DNA of 64,000 bases from Lachnospiraceae bacterium MD308 (GCA_000403475.2 KE159795.1:2150970-2214969), one strand, 5' to 3'. Positions 26,883 to 35,629 are shown, counted from the stretch's first letter. The notes: generated from the letters alone by a model not told the origin. Numbers and translations are program-made.

Positions 26883-27692
26883 TTATTTTGACAATACTTC
26901 TATACCGGTCTCGGTTACGAGAACCATGTATTCCGTCTGGGCGGACAGGCCATCGTCAATGGTATATACTGTCCAGCCGTTATCTTCATCGACGAAGAAA
27001 TCACAGCTTCCTTCATTAATCATAGGCTCGATGGTAAACATCATACCGGGTACAAGTACCATCTCTGTCCCTTTTGGCGTGACATAGCTGACGAAAGGGT
27101 CCTCGTGAAATTCAAGGCCGATTCCGTGTCCGCCGATGTCTTCTACGACGGAGTAGCCGTGTCGCTGGGCGTGAGTGTTGATTGCATGGGCGATATCGCC
27201 TAAGTGTCCCCATGGCTTTGCAGCTTTAAGACCGAGTTCTACACATTCTCTTGATACGCGCACGAGCTGCCTGGCCTCGGGAGAGGGGTCTCCAATCATA
27301 AACATCCGGGAGGCGTCGGAATAATAGCCGTCCAAAATGGTCGAGACATCTATGTTCACAATGTCTCCGTCCTCTAAAAATTCGTATTTGTCCGGGATGC
27401 CGTGGCAGATGACATTGTTGATGGAGGTGCATACGCTCTTTGGGAAACCCTGATAGTGAAGAGGCGCCGGAATGCCGCCATGCTTTGTAGTGAAGTCATA
27501 GACAAGCCGGTCTATTTCTTCCGTATTCATGCCTGCATGAATATGCTCGGCTACATGGTCAAGCACCGCAGTATTTAAGGCGGCACTTTTTTTAATCTTT
27601 TTAATCTGCGCCGAAGTTTTCAAGAGCGAACGGTCAGGGACGAGCTGCCCTCTCGCTGCAAGTGTCCACAGCTTTATATCTAATTTGTCCAC
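26883..27692 (-). CDS. map: Type I methionine aminopeptidase
   Basis: A 269-residue metalloprotease removing the initiator Met. Visible landmarks are CTSINNVICHGIPD, the metal ligands in DIVNIDVS and YYSDASRMF, GGHGIGLEFHEDP, and TIEPMINEG. I chose the GTG at 27692 because GCAGG lies 8 bases upstream on this strand; the open frame extends another 46 codons without a ribosome site or family similarity. It is transcribed away from the divergent methyltransferase gene. Confidence 0.93.
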   Translation of the reverse strand: MDKLDIKLWTLAARGQLVPDRSLLKTSAQIKKIKKSAALNTAVLDHVAEHIHAGMNTEEIDRLVYDFTTKHGGIPAPLHYQGFPKSVCTSINNVICHGIPDKYEFLEDGDIVNIDVSTILDGYYSDASRMFMIGDPSPEARQLVRVSRECVELGLKAAKPWGHLGDIAHAINTHAQRHGYSVVEDIGGHGIGLEFHEDPFVSYVTPKGTEMVLVPGMMFTIEPMINEGSCDFFVDEDNGWTVYTIDDGLSAQTEYMVLVTETGIEVLSK

Positions 27693-27886
27693 AATGATTA
27701 CCTGCTTTCTGCTACAATATATGCTTATTATAGCACTATCGCCTCGTCTATTCAGCATATGCCGTATAGAATTTTTGCGATTATCTGCGCTGTTTTCTGT
27801 GCAAAAGTATAAAATCCTTGTCATTGACACGGATTGCGGGATAGTATAAACTTATTTTAAATAAATGAACCGGGTGGTCAGGAAAG

Positions 27887-29062
27887 ATGGATGAATTAAC
27901 ACGTATCTTAAAGGAAAAGCTGAATAAGGACTTTGTATCTGCTGTCTTGAGCAATCCAAGGGATAAAGGGCAGGCGTCAAAGGCGAAAGTGCGCCCGGTG
28001 AGGCAAAAGGGACGGCTGATGTTCCAGATTGAGATGTTTCGGAACAATCAGGCATTCCATGAGAATCTGGATGCAGACAGGGCTGCGGACAGGCTTGCAG
28101 AATATATGGAAAATTTCCGGCAGATGCAGTTGGAGAGCGGTACTGAATTGTATACGGTATTGGTAAGCAAAAAAGGTAAGGTTACAGTTAAAAAGAAACA
28201 AAATGTTTCGTCAACGCCTGTAAAAAACCTTTCACATAACCGGAAAAAGAGATATATCTTAGAAGAAGGGATTGAGGTTCCTTTCCTTATCGATCTTGGA
28301 GTGATGACGAAGGAAGGCAAGATTATAAACGCGAGGTTTGATAAATTCCGGCAGATTAATCGGTTCCTGGAATTTATCGAAGATGTCCTGCCGCAGCTTC
28401 CGAAAGGACGGGAGATTACGGTGCTTGATTTCGGCTGCGGAAAGTCTTATCTGACATTTGCCATGTACTATTATCTACATGAGCTTAAGGGGTATGACAT
28501 CCGTATTATCGGTCTGGATCTCAAGGAGGAGGTCATCAGGAATTGCAGTGAACTGGCGGTTAAATATGGCTACGAAAAGTTGACGTTTATGAAGGGTAAT
28601 ATTGCAGATTATACAGGCGGCAGTCAAGTAGACCTGGTGGTTACGCTTCATGCCTGTGACACGGCCACGGATTATGCACTGGCGAAAGCCATAGAGTGGG
28701 ATGCGAGGGTTATCCTGTCGGTACCTTGTTGCCAGCATGAACTGAACGGGCAGATAGAGAGGACTGAAAAATGTGGGGACAAGCGGCTGCTGGCGCTTGA
28801 ACCAGTGTTAAAGTATGGAATTTTAAAAGAGCGTATGGCGGCGCTTTTAACGGATGGACTGCGGGCGCAGTATCTGGAGAGAGCGGGATATCACGTACAG
28901 GTGCTGGAATTTATTGATATGGAACATACGCCGAAGAATATATTGCTCCGGGCAGTCAAATCAGAAAGTCAGTCGGGTAAAAAATGCGCCGGGGAGAGTA
29001 TAAGGGCCTGCGAAGAATTCTTTCATGTATCGCCGATGCTTGGCAGGCTGTCAAATAGATAA
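27887..29062 (+). CDS. SAM-dependent methyltransferase of unknown substrate
   Basis: A 391-residue protein. The N-terminal half (1-170) is basic and has VKNLSHNRKKRYILEEG, a stretch common to this clostridial family. The C-terminal Rossmann methyltransferase domain has motif I VLDFGCGKSYLTFA and a later LHACDTATDYAL and SVPCCQHEL, resembling the METTL25-like group (Methyltransf_25/32). RNA is a plausible substrate given the basic N-terminus, but that is inference. The start has a GGAAAG ribosome site. It is 11 bases before the next gene and probably cotranscribed. Confidence 0.8.
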   Translation: MDELTRILKEKLNKDFVSAVLSNPRDKGQASKAKVRPVRQKGRLMFQIEMFRNNQAFHENLDADRAADRLAEYMENFRQMQLESGTELYTVLVSKKGKVTVKKKQNVSSTPVKNLSHNRKKRYILEEGIEVPFLIDLGVMTKEGKIINARFDKFRQINRFLEFIEDVLPQLPKGREITVLDFGCGKSYLTFAMYYYLHELKGYDIRIIGLDLKEEVIRNCSELAVKYGYEKLTFMKGNIADYTGGSQVDLVVTLHACDTATDYALAKAIEWDARVILSVPCCQHELNGQIERTEKCGDKRLLALEPVLKYGILKERMAALLTDGLRAQYLERAGYHVQVLEFIDMEHTPKNILLRAVKSESQSGKKCAGESIRACEEFFHVSPMLGRLSNR

Positions 29063-29073
29063 GAGGGTAGAGA

Positions 29074-31524
29074 ATGAACAGGAGAAAGCTAAAGAGATAT
29101 CTGCAGGAAGCGATTCTTTTAATTGCAATATTTATAATTTCATCAACGGTATTCGGATATTATACGAACCGGGGCAAAGGAAGTATGACGGCGGATATGG
29201 ACAGGGCTACGCTTCCGCAGGTCTCATTTTCCAGTAATGGGTATACTATAAATTGTGTGCCCGGGTATGTGCAGGAGATGGAAACTTCGTCTCTGCGCGA
29301 TACGATTACGCCGGTGGCTAACGGTAAAATTGAGGTTGAACTGACCCCCTACGATAATGAAATCAGCAGTGTGCAGTTTAAAATATTTTCTCTGGATGGA
29401 AAAGAAAAGCTTTTAGAGGCTGAGGTGGAGAGCCCGGGAGAATCCGTATCAGTGGCTATGCAGGATTTGACGGTAATTGCTGAGGAGAGGGTTCTTGAGA
29501 TTGTGCTGAAGCTTGCGCAGGGGAAGTCCGTTTACTATTATACAAGGATTGTGGATGATAAGGATAAGCATATACTGGAATATCTGAATTATATAAAGGA
29601 TTTTCATGAGAATTCTCTGATAAAGATGGAGGGTGTCGGTATCGGTACGGCAATTGAGCCGGATGAGACAGGAGACAATACTACGCTGCAGCATGTGACG
29701 ATTCATTCCGACTACGAGCATGTGACATGGGGGGATTTAGAACCGCGTGTAGAGGGTAGTGAGAGATGGATGATAAAAGAGATCAACAGCACCTCCTGCT
29801 CGGTTCAGCTCCAGTATCAGATTCGCGGCAAGGGTGAGGAAAATGAGGAAGATGTATATAAAGTAAAGGAATTCTTCCGCATCCGTTATAAGCCGGAAAA
29901 TAAGAGGGTGCTTTTGCTGGATTATGACAGGACGATGGAACAGATTTTTGACGCAGCAAAGAAGGTGCTGAATGAAAAAGGAGTATTGCTTGGCATCGCG
30001 AACCCGGATACGCCGTATATGGCCGATAAAAGCGGAGCGCGGGTGGCATTTGTGCAGGCAGATGAGCTTTGGTATTATGACAAGAAAGCAGACGAGTTGT
30101 CACTTGTATTCAGCTTTACGTCCGGTGAGGGTAAGGACGATAGGAACCTGACGGCGCAGCATCAGATAAAACTCCTGGATATAGATAAGAAGGGTAATTT
30201 CTCCTTTGCGGTATATGGGTATATGAACCGGGGCGAGCATGAGGGGGAAGTAGGCGTTGCCGTATACTATTATAATGCTGCAGAAGGATGTGTAGAGGAA
30301 AAATCATTTATCTCTACCAGAAAATCCTACGGACATGTAGCGTTGGAGCTTGGTAAACTGATTTGCTACAGTGTGGCGCGGGATACCATGTATGTGTTGA
30401 CGGACGGGACGCTTTATCAGATTGAGGTTGGCAAGGGCAGGATGTTTGAGCTGGCTAATGATCTGAAGGACGGACAGTATATCATATCGGAGGACGGTAC
30501 ACGTATGGCGTATCGGAGCGGAAAACAGCAGGATACGTCCAGAGAAGTAAAGGTGCTTACATTTGCCAGCGGAAAGAAACGGACGGTGGAGTGTGAAGAG
30601 GGCCAGAATATCGTGCCTCTGGGATTTATGGATACGGATTTTGTATACGGTATTACACGGAAAGAAGATGAGGGAACTACATTATCCGGAGAGAGTATTA
30701 CGCCGATGTGCCGGATTGAGATACAGAGCAGTAAAGGAAAAGTTGTCAAGACGTATGAGAGCGAGGGGACATATATTCTTAGCACTCAGTTTGACGGCAA
30801 TATGATTACGCTCAATCGGGTAGCTAAAAGCGGCAATGTATACAATCCGATTATTGAGGAATACATTACGAACAATGAAAAAGTTGAGGAGAGTAATATT
30901 ACACTTAGTTCTTATACTACTTCCCTGAAACAGCGGCAGATGCGAATCGTCTATGGAGACGGGATTGAAAACCAAGAGCCGAAAGTGCTTCTTCCCAAGC
31001 AGGCGTTGTTTGAAAAGTCGAGAGTCTTTTCTTTTGACGAGGAATCAAAGGAAGAGCATTATCTGGTGTACGGGTATGGAGAATTGCAGGGAATTACCGA
31101 AAAGGCAGGGGATGCCGTGATACAGGCAAACGAGTATAATGGCGTTGTGGTTTCTGACAGACAGGAATATATCTGGGAGCGAGGGAATCGTGATCTGCGC
31201 TACGCGATTAGCGGGAAGAGTTCGCTGATTGAAAAGATGAGAAAACAACTCAACGCAGGAACGGCTCCGCTGGATGTTGTGTCGCAGATTAATGGCGGGA
31301 CAGGGTTGGATCTGACAGGGTGTACGCCAGAGGAGCTGCTGTATATTATTAACCAGGACAGACCGGTAATAGCGATGAAAAACGTGAATGAGGCGATTAT
31401 ACTGGTGGGTTATACGGAGACGAGAATTACGTATATAGATGCTGATGATGGAGAAAGGCATACCGCTTCTCTGAAAGAGATGGAGGAAATGACGGAGGAA
31501 AGCGGGCATACTTATATTGCATAG
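29074..31524 (+). CDS. Membrane-anchored 816-aa surface protein with C39-like C-terminal domain
   Basis: I do not recognise the full protein. One membrane span (about 12-29) anchors a large extracellular part. Residues 30-700 are mostly beta-rich, with repeated short strands that could form a propeller. The C-terminus (about 710-816) reads like the end of a C39-like cysteine-peptidase fold (TGCTPEELLYIINQDRPVIA, AIILVGYTETRITYIDADDG). The usual catalytic Cys near the start of such domains is not obvious, so it may be inactive or only structural. AGAGGG precedes the ATG. A strong terminator follows. Confidence 0.7.
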   Translation: MNRRKLKRYLQEAILLIAIFIISSTVFGYYTNRGKGSMTADMDRATLPQVSFSSNGYTINCVPGYVQEMETSSLRDTITPVANGKIEVELTPYDNEISSVQFKIFSLDGKEKLLEAEVESPGESVSVAMQDLTVIAEERVLEIVLKLAQGKSVYYYTRIVDDKDKHILEYLNYIKDFHENSLIKMEGVGIGTAIEPDETGDNTTLQHVTIHSDYEHVTWGDLEPRVEGSERWMIKEINSTSCSVQLQYQIRGKGEENEEDVYKVKEFFRIRYKPENKRVLLLDYDRTMEQIFDAAKKVLNEKGVLLGIANPDTPYMADKSGARVAFVQADELWYYDKKADELSLVFSFTSGEGKDDRNLTAQHQIKLLDIDKKGNFSFAVYGYMNRGEHEGEVGVAVYYYNAAEGCVEEKSFISTRKSYGHVALELGKLICYSVARDTMYVLTDGTLYQIEVGKGRMFELANDLKDGQYIISEDGTRMAYRSGKQQDTSREVKVLTFASGKKRTVECEEGQNIVPLGFMDTDFVYGITRKEDEGTTLSGESITPMCRIEIQSSKGKVVKTYESEGTYILSTQFDGNMITLNRVAKSGNVYNPIIEEYITNNEKVEESNITLSSYTTSLKQRQMRIVYGDGIENQEPKVLLPKQALFEKSRVFSFDEESKEEHYLVYGYGELQGITEKAGDAVIQANEYNGVVVSDRQEYIWERGNRDLRYAISGKSSLIEKMRKQLNAGTAPLDVVSQINGGTGLDLTGCTPEELLYIINQDRPVIAMKNVNEAIILVGYTETRITYIDADDGERHTASLKEMEEMTEESGHTYIA

Positions 31525-31555
31525 CGAACGTCAGGAGATTATAAAACAATAAAGC

Positions 31556-31600
31556 AGAGGCATACCGTATGTTTTGGGACATGCGGTATGCCTCTTTATT
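31556..31600 (+). terminator. Terminator after the surface-protein gene
   Basis: A 12-bp perfect stem, extendable with a G-U pair (31556-31570 with 31581-31595), then TTTATT. It may also serve queT arriving from the other strand. Confidence 0.85.
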
Positions 31601-31651
31601 CATGGTTCAGGGCAGATAGCGTTTACCTGCTGTTATTTTTCCAATATCGGA

Positions 31652-32146
31652 TTAGACCGGGGTTGGACGAAATAAAATAGTTTTGTACCGTTTGAGGGCG
31701 GAGAATAATAAAAGCCCCAGCACTCCGCAAGAAAGCACTTCTCCAATGCCAACCGTAAGCATCATAAAAGGAATCGGCAGATTAACGCCGTACCCGTAGA
31801 ACAGGACGAAAGGCACGATGACCGTATTGGCCGCAATCGGGGGAAGAGGTGCCAAAAGCGGCGTATGTTCCCTGAGCCGGTATGTCAGTACAGCTCCGAT
31901 AAGTGTCGCCAGGCTTCCGAAAATAATGTCCGGAAGGATGCCGCCTCCGATAATGTTGGCAATCAGGCAGCCTACAAATACTCCCGGTACAGCGGCTGGG
32001 GTAAAGAGCGGCAGTATGGTGAGAGCCTCGGAGATGCGTACCTGAATCTCTCCGAAAGAGATTGGCCGGAACAGTAGTGTCAGCACCACATAGATAGCGG
32101 CAATCATAGCCGCCTGGGTTAAGAAAGTTACGTTTTTGTTTTTCAT
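31652..32146 (-). CDS. queT: QueT-family queuosine precursor transporter
   Basis: A 164-residue ECF-transporter S-component-like membrane protein, with about five or six spans. The MIAAIYVVLTLLF start and FGEIQVRISEALTILPLF, then GCLIANIIGG, are the family signature. It should import preQ1 or a related deazaguanine for queuosine in tRNA, together with an energising ECF module coded elsewhere. The start at 32146 has AGGAGAAC upstream; the open frame continues 62 codons further but only through the structured leader. Confidence 0.88.
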   Translation of the reverse strand: MKNKNVTFLTQAAMIAAIYVVLTLLFRPISFGEIQVRISEALTILPLFTPAAVPGVFVGCLIANIIGGGILPDIIFGSLATLIGAVLTYRLREHTPLLAPLPPIAANTVIVPFVLFYGYGVNLPIPFMMLTVGIGEVLSCGVLGLLLFSALKRYKTILFRPTPV

Positions 32147-32307
32147 GATCTTGTTCTCCTTTAGTTTTGTTTTACGTGTGGAAGGTCTCGAACACACGCG
32201 CCTTAACGGGTAACAAAGAGATCCGGCGGATGTCTTTGTTATCTTCCCGTAACGGCGGGAATCGGCGGCAAGCCCCGTAAGACCTTGGTTTTTGTAGGCT
32301 TGCAACG
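32147..32307 (-). promoter_or_regulatory. Structured leader RNA of queT
   Basis: From a promoter at 32314-32342 an RNA of about 160 bases precedes the queT start. On this strand it folds into GCAAGCC/GGCUUGC, then a long composite hairpin (CGCC/GGCG, ACGGG/CCCGU, UAACAAAGA/UCUUUGUUA) and a 3' hairpin CGUGUG/CACACG. None is followed by a T run, so control, if any, is probably of translation. queT genes are often under preQ1 riboswitches; I cannot assign this leader to a known preQ1 class. Nearly the same sequence is repeated at 37454-37641. Confidence 0.6.
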
Positions 32308-32350
32308 AATGAAAGTATAGCATGGATTTCACCTAAAATCAAGGTTTGCC
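32163..32350 (-). repeat. 188-bp repeat element, copy 1
   Basis: Same length as copy 2 at 37454-37641 with seven base differences by my count, in the same orientation. It includes the promoter and most of the queT leader. Changes tend to keep pairing, for example G-C to G-U in the CCTTGGTTTT/AAAACCAAGG arms. Confidence 0.95.
32314..32342 (-). promoter_or_regulatory. Promoter of the queT leader
   Basis: Read on the minus strand: TTGATT (32342-32337), 17-base spacer, TATACT (32319-32314). Confidence 0.7.
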
Positions 32351-32438
32351 TGAATTTTGCCCGAATCTGCCTGCTGCAAGATGAAACAGGACAGACAAAA
32401 ACACCTCGGAAACTACATAACAAAATCTTCGACTTATA

Positions 32439-32804
32439 TCAGACGATATCATATCCGGCAGAAGCTAATGCTTTTAAAGCTCTGTCAAAGTTTTCCTCTT
32501 TCACAAGAATATAATCCGTGTTAAAAGTTGATACAGCAAATATTCCGATTTTGTTCTCTGCAAGAATATCAGCCAGTTGAGAGAGAATACCAATCATTGA
32601 AAAATCCAATATTCCCTGTATTCTTAATCCTTTCCATCCATCCTCTCGTTCCAACGTATTTACAGGTGTATCTTCAGTAATACACACTAACGAATATTCT
32701 TCATCCGTTTTTCCGATGAAATAAAACTCCTTATTTAAATCAATATCACATTGTGATGCAACTTTACAGACAGTCAAAGCGTAATCCAACTTTCTAAGTT
32801 CCAT
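32439..32804 (-). CDS. ACT-domain protein (COG3603-like)
   Basis: A 121-residue protein with two ACT-like halves: an N-terminal one (DYALTVCKVAS...FYFIGKTDEEYSLVC) and a C-terminal one (GILDFSMIGILSQLADILAENKIGIFAVSTFNTDYILVKEENFDRAL). Such small ACT proteins probably sense amino acids, but no function is established. It starts at 32804 with GGAGGCG just upstream. It is isolated and AT-rich compared with the flanking core genes, next to an IS66 element. Confidence 0.8.
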   Translation of the reverse strand: MELRKLDYALTVCKVASQCDIDLNKEFYFIGKTDEEYSLVCITEDTPVNTLEREDGWKGLRIQGILDFSMIGILSQLADILAENKIGIFAVSTFNTDYILVKEENFDRALKALASAGYDIV

Positions 32805-33031
32805 AGTCGCCTCCTAATTTTAACTTTCGTTTTATACTGTAATTGGCAGTTTTCCATCATTTTCCATGCTTAATTATACCATATTTCCAAATGGAAGCAA
32901 AGAAAACTTCCCCCGAATTAAACTATCCATTCATTTGGTTCAGGAGAATTTCATATTTTACAAATAAATTATAAAAACAATGTTGAAGTAACAGTTCAGC
33001 CTATTAATTATTTCTACAGGTTTAGCACCGG

Positions 33032-34495
33032 CTAAAATATAGCCGGTGTGCCCATAAATATCTTCTTTATATTTTCGATCAAATCCATTTCCCTTTTTTT
33101 CAAGGTCTCTATTATGCTCATAATAGAGCAGTACATCTCGTGACCACTTTCTTTTCGAAATCCACCTGCCATTTTTTGCCTGTTTTTTGCTTTTCGCAGG
33201 TCTCTTTCCGAAATATTGTCATCAAAAGGAACGGAAAAATCATGCAGAAATAAAAGATGATTATGACTGTACTTTTCCAGTCTGTTTAACAGTGCCTGTT
33301 CTTCCTGCTTTGCGTACCTGTGTGTAGTTTTTTTGTTCTCTTCCCTCCCTTTTTGCAGCAGTGAAAAATATTTTTTCTCATATTCCGTTATCGTTTCATC
33401 TGGCAATGCAGCGACACCCTGTTCCATAAATCCTTTTCGCAGCTTGTTCATTTCGCACAATAACGCTATCATTTCCTTTGACCATGCATTTCCGCTTTCT
33501 TCTGTATTTTTTCTCAGGTAACGAATAATGTGTACATTGCATTCTGCATGTTCCGTTCCGAAATGATACAATGCTGTTTCATGATCATGCAGGAGTGTGC
33601 CGCTATACTGGCACAAAAAGTCTAATTTCTCCAACGCATCTATGGATTTACTTTTCATGGCCTGATATACCACGGTGTTTTTTCTGCTAAAATTACGTAT
33701 ATAATTCTGCTTCCCATTGACAGTTATTGTTGTGGCATCGGTTGCCACAATACTCTGATTCAACAGTTCGTTTTTCAAATTTGAGATGCTCTTTTCCGAA
33801 GATTGCGCAAAATTCCTGCAGAAGCTGTAGACACTTCCTTCTGATAATTCCAGCTCTCCATTACTTGCAGCATTCAAAAAGAAGGCAATCCGGTCGTTGG
33901 ACATGACTCCTTCACTGTAAAGGGACACTGCCAATGCTTTTACATTGGCACCATAAATAACATCACTGCGATATTCCGGAGGAATATGGATTTTTCCTCT
34001 TTCATCTGCGTAGATACGGATTTCTGTGATAACGGCTTCTGTTTTTAAATCAACAACATACTTTGTAACATACTTTCTGCCGGAGGCATTGCCAACTGTC
34101 TGAATCTCATGCCGGCATTTTCCAGATGCAATCTTTTCTTCTATTTTGGCTTTAGTAAGCGTAGTTCCGGCATGCCCCTTTTGCCCTCCTGGTTTACGCT
34201 CTGTTTTCTTTCTCCCATTGTAGGTATTGGCAGGTTTTACGCCCTTCTGGTCCGTTGATGGTGGGCGCGAAGTATTCGAACTGTCGTTATTGATAATGCT
34301 TTTTAGACGTGCATTGTCTTCTGTTAGTAACTGGTTTTTTTCACGTAGGATTTTATTTTCTTTTTTCAGATCAGCTATTTCCACTTTTAATTCTTTTACT
34401 TCCTGCTTGTGTTCTTTTTCAACAGAATCCAGACGTCCCATGATTTCCATAAGCTGTTGATACATTCCGTTATTATAATCACTGTTTCTTCCCAT
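33032..34495 (-). CDS. IS66-family transposase (single-ORF type)
   Basis: 487 residues. An N-terminal coiled coil (about 10-70) precedes NNDSSNTSRPPSTDQ, an IS66 hallmark, and a basic KPGGQKGHAG stretch. The DDE transposase core follows, with VATDATTITVNGK and LLHDHETALYHFG in the catalytic region and ISERDLRKAKNRQKMAGGFR near the end. I chose the ATG at 34495 because AAGGAG lies 7 bases upstream; the longer frame adds 7 residues. The frame is intact. Confidence 0.94.
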   Translation of the reverse strand: MGRNSDYNNGMYQQLMEIMGRLDSVEKEHKQEVKELKVEIADLKKENKILREKNQLLTEDNARLKSIINNDSSNTSRPPSTDQKGVKPANTYNGRKKTERKPGGQKGHAGTTLTKAKIEEKIASGKCRHEIQTVGNASGRKYVTKYVVDLKTEAVITEIRIYADERGKIHIPPEYRSDVIYGANVKALAVSLYSEGVMSNDRIAFFLNAASNGELELSEGSVYSFCRNFAQSSEKSISNLKNELLNQSIVATDATTITVNGKQNYIRNFSRKNTVVYQAMKSKSIDALEKLDFLCQYSGTLLHDHETALYHFGTEHAECNVHIIRYLRKNTEESGNAWSKEMIALLCEMNKLRKGFMEQGVAALPDETITEYEKKYFSLLQKGREENKKTTHRYAKQEEQALLNRLEKYSHNHLLFLHDFSVPFDDNISERDLRKAKNRQKMAGGFRKESGHEMYCSIMSIIETLKKREMDLIENIKKIFMGTPAIF

Positions 34496-34621
34496 AGGAC
34501 ATCTCCTTCCACACATTTCTGATAAACATAGTTTATCAGAAATAGAAAGAAAAGAAAAATTCTTCCCAAAATCAATTCGTCAAAATGACGGTGTAAAAAA
34601 TTTCTGTAATAATGCATAAAA

Positions 34622-34742
34622 GTGGATAACTTTTTTTATGTGTCTCAAAAAAGTATGTTTAAAGGGTATTAGACGTAAAATTATCCACAAAAATTTGGAA
34701 ATCCTAGCAATTGAAAAAATCTCCTTCTTTTTTTGTGGATAA
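34622..34742. other. Three DnaA-box-like sites in the right end of the IS66 element
   Basis: TTATCCACA is exact at 34681-34689, and its complement TGTGGATAA is exact at 34734-34742. AGTGGATAA at 34621-34629 has one mismatch. All lie in the 290-base non-coding end upstream of the transposase gene. Apart from these sites I see nothing in that end. Confidence 0.6.
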
Positions 34743-34829
34743 CCATTGATGAAAACTTTTTAAAATTCTCCTTTTTGACGTTGGTAGGCTGAACTGTTAC
34801 ATGTTGAATGTCATTTTTCACTTTTGGTA

Positions 34830-34858
34830 TTGCCTTTTAAGCTGTTTGGATATATAAT
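34830..34858 (+). promoter_or_regulatory. Promoter of the NimA-like gene
   Basis: TTGCCT (34830-34835), 17-base spacer and a perfect TATAAT (34853-34858). It lies 22 bases outside the IS66 target duplication, so the insertion did not destroy it. Confidence 0.8.
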
Positions 34859-34907
34859 ATCATACGGGAAACAACGTTGCTCTTTTGCCACCGGGTAAAG
34901 AGATTAT

Positions 34908-34961
34908 GCGTCAGACTTTCTATCGTTAGGTCATAGAAGATAGAAAGTTCTGACGCTTTTT
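34908..34961 (+). terminator. Attenuator-like terminator in the NimA-like leader
   Basis: A long stem (34908-34924 with 34939-34956, one mismatch) followed by five T. It lies between the promoter at 34830 and the start codon at 34997. The 43-base leader before it has its own short hairpin (CTCTTT with AAAGAG, from about 34880 to 34902). This arrangement fits conditional termination, but no ligand or leader peptide is recognised. Confidence 0.7.
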
Positions 34962-34996
34962 GTATTTGTGTAGGAAATCTGAAAGAGGTAAGAAAA

Positions 34997-35488
34997 ATGT
35001 TTAGAGAAATGAGAAGGAAAAAACAAATGTTATCCGTTGATGAATGTATTGAAATTCTGAATAAAGGTACATCTGGTGTACTGGCATTATTGGGCGATCA
35101 TAACTATCCATATGCTATCCCAATCAGTTATGTGTATTGTAATTCTAAACTATACTTCCACAGTGCTAAAAGCGGTCATAAAATAGACGCAATCAATAAA
35201 TGCTCCAAAGCCTCCTTTTGCGTAATTGATCAAGATAATATTATACCCGAAGAATATACCACTTATTATAGAAGTGTTATTGCTTTTGGAAATATTCATA
35301 TTATGGAAAATGAAATGGAAATCAAAAAGGCAATAGATAGTTTAGCAAACAAATACTATCCCGCTGGTAATGAAACAGAACGCAATGCAGAAATTGAAAA
35401 AGAATGGAAACTTTTATGCATGATAGAATTCTCTATTGAACATTTATCCGGGAAAGAAGCGATTGAATTAACTAAAGCCAAACAATAA
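34997..35488 (+). CDS. Pyridoxamine 5'-phosphate oxidase-family flavoprotein (NimA-like)
   Basis: 163 residues: MRRKKQMLSVDECIEILNKGTSGVLALLGDHNYPYAIPISYVY, then SAKSGHKIDAI and ASFCVIDQDNI. This is the FMN-binding split-barrel pattern of the NimA / PNPOx-like group, some members of which reduce nitroimidazoles. A native role is unknown. The ATG has GAAAGAGGTAAG upstream. It is AT-rich and lies beside an IS66 element in the accessory stretch. Confidence 0.85.
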   Translation: MFREMRRKKQMLSVDECIEILNKGTSGVLALLGDHNYPYAIPISYVYCNSKLYFHSAKSGHKIDAINKCSKASFCVIDQDNIIPEEYTTYYRSVIAFGNIHIMENEMEIKKAIDSLANKYYPAGNETERNAEIEKEWKLLCMIEFSIEHLSGKEAIELTKAKQ

Positions 35489-35563
35489 CTTTCACATCTG
35501 ATACAATTGACAAATCAAGATGTTTTCTTTATGGTAAGTAATAATAAAATCATGAAACTTCAG

Positions 35564-35629
35564 GTTTTGTTTTACGTGGGGAGGGTCACGAACTCACACA
35601 CCGAGAAAGCCCCATAAGACATTGGTTTT
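35564..35629 (-). repeat. Degenerate, internally deleted third copy of the 188-bp element
   Basis: The left part (TTTTGTTTTACGTG... GGGTC-CGAAC-CACAC) and the right part (AAGCCCC-TAAGAC-TTGGTTTT) match copies 1 and 2 with substitutions, but the middle hairpin of about 75 bases is missing. The rest of the 440-base interval 35489-35928 is AT-rich with no further clear feature. Confidence 0.65.

Larger units (their letters stand above)
32988..34800 (-). mobile_element. Complete IS66-family insertion sequence
   Basis: 1813 bp. Terminal inverted repeats are exact over 16 bases: GTAACAGTTCAGCCTA at 32988-33003 and its complement at 34785-34800. An 8-bp target duplication ATGTTGAA flanks it (32980-32987 and 34801-34808), as IS66 elements make. 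It holds one transposase gene and none of the usual TnpA/TnpB accessory genes. The perfect duplication and intact gene suggest a recent, possibly still active insertion. Confidence 0.95.

Noticed and set aside
27831..27866. TTGACA followed by TATAAA before the methyltransferase gene
   Set aside because: The spacer is only 15 bases, too short for a confident promoter call.
32172..32423. Minus-strand reading frame through repeat copy 1, with a similar frame in copy 2 (37463-37675)
   Set aside because: The shared part differs at five residues from seven base changes, so most changes alter the amino acid. That fits RNA or spacer constraint, not a conserved protein.
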